Assembly (NCBI GenBank): GCA_029203165.1
Contig: CP119308.1
Span: forward strand, 2,790,001 to 2,854,000
Reading direction: 5' to 3'
Length of the DNA stretch: 64,000 bases
DNA from: Candidatus Microbacterium colombiense
GTDB lineage: Bacteria; Actinomycetota; Actinomycetes; Actinomycetales; Microbacteriaceae
In this document: one piece after another, positions 63,703 to 64,000 of the stretch
Layout of the letters: each line of letters begins with the position of its first letter
Position numbering within the stretch: the stretch's first letter is position 1
Program-made: the position numbers and the translations under genes
Notes under the pieces: generated by a model
Database searches by the model: none
Seen by the model: the letters and a program-made list of their open reading frames with translations, nothing else
Told to the model about the DNA's origin: nothing

Positions 63703-64000
63703 TCACGCCACCGACACCTCGACACGATGCCACCCCTGAGCACCGTTCGGCGCCGGGGCCGCCGGGTCGGATGTCTGGGTCTCGCCGTCGGCGCTGATGG
63801 CTCGGCATTCGATGGTGTGCGCACCACTGGCCGCCTGCCACGGCACGCTCCACTGCACCCAGGTGTCGGCCGAGATGGCGGTGGCGAGCTCGGCAGGCTG
63901 CCAGGGACCGTCGTCGACACGCACCTCGACCCCGGACACGCCCACCTGCTGCTGCCAGGCCATTCCCGCGATCACGGCATCGCCCGCGGTGACCTGCTGC
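63703..64000 (-). CDS. Sulfite-oxidase-like molybdopterin enzyme, C-terminal end (5' part outside window)
   Basis: The last 98 residues of a protein whose start is beyond 64000 are visible. VTAGDAVIAGMAWQQQVGVSGVEVRVDDGPWQPAEL and WVQWSVPWQAASGAHTIECRAISADGETQT match the Mo-co oxidoreductase dimerisation domain (immunoglobulin-like) of sulfite oxidase and related enzymes, ending GAQGWHRVEVSVA. The heme or molybdopterin part is not in the window. It runs in the same direction as metG and ends 40 bp before the metG start. Confidence 0.78.
   Translation of the reverse strand, partial: QQVTAGDAVIAGMAWQQQVGVSGVEVRVDDGPWQPAELATAISADTWVQWSVPWQAASGAHTIECRAISADGETQTSDPAAPAPNGAQGWHRVEVSVA

Overview
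The window is a high-GC stretch of actinobacterial chromosome. The gene set suggests Microbacteriaceae, most likely Microbacterium; this is inferred from the coding sequences, as no rRNA is present. Pointers are a 13E12/DUF222 HNH protein, a sdhCDAB operon, the metG-tatD-rsmA-ispE neighbourhood, glmU-prs, L25/Ctc next to pth, and many start codons lying 6-7 nt after a TAnnnT hexamer (leaderless-type promoters). Most of the window is ordinary core and metabolic sequence. No prophage, insertion sequence or CRISPR is visible, and no stretch above 300 bases lacks a gene.

Layout. 1-3.6 kb: end of a flavin monooxygenase, a BASS transporter and an SDR epimerase with 4-bp overlaps, then a membrane-anchored hydrolase. 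3.6-13.7 kb (minus): a nucleoside uptake and salvage run (BMP lipoprotein, ABC ATPase, two permeases, cdd, deoA, add) followed by a polysaccharide deacetylase and a PfkB kinase. 13.9-16.3 kb: mannose-1-phosphate guanylyltransferase and a secreted CAP/FG-GAP protein. 16.5-20 kb: sdhCDAB, in which sdhC, sdhD and sdhA carry several single-base frameshifts although every segment still encodes a normal subunit. 20-24 kb: YihY, exonuclease III, and a three-gene SRPBCC/DUF4166/DUF4166 operon. 24-31 kb: trpS, pth, rplY, gluconokinase, a 2-hydroxyacid dehydrogenase and 6-phosphogluconate dehydrogenase. 31-35.5 kb: MacB-type ABC exporter divergent from a two-component system. 35.5-36.7 kb: an AbiEi/DUF559 nuclease-like gene enclosed by mirror-image CTGCAG repeats. 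36.7-39.7 kb: a flavin electron-transfer operon (FMN lipoprotein, ApbE, RnfD-reductase fusion). 39.8-48 kb: prs, glmU, tRNA-Gln, GNAT, MarR, RluA-type synthase, Na+/H+ antiporter, ABC-F protein. 48-50.5 kb: HNH protein and a spermidine-synthase-like protein. 50.6-55.9 kb: a monosaccharide ABC operon (chvE, mmsB, mmsA) with a LacI regulator. 56-64 kb: a membrane protein, ispE, aldo/keto reductase, rsmA, MFS exporter, tatD, metG and the end of a sulfite-oxidase-like enzyme.

How the genes work together. The nucleoside cluster imports nucleosides, deaminates cytidine and adenosine and splits pyrimidine nucleosides. The LacI regulator probably controls itself and the sugar operon through two near-identical operators placed just downstream of each -10 box. 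The ApbE operon could carry electrons from NAD(P)H through a membrane flavoprotein to an exported FMN lipoprotein. The strongest candidates for undescribed biology are the repeat-flanked DUF559 gene and the flavin electron-transfer operon.
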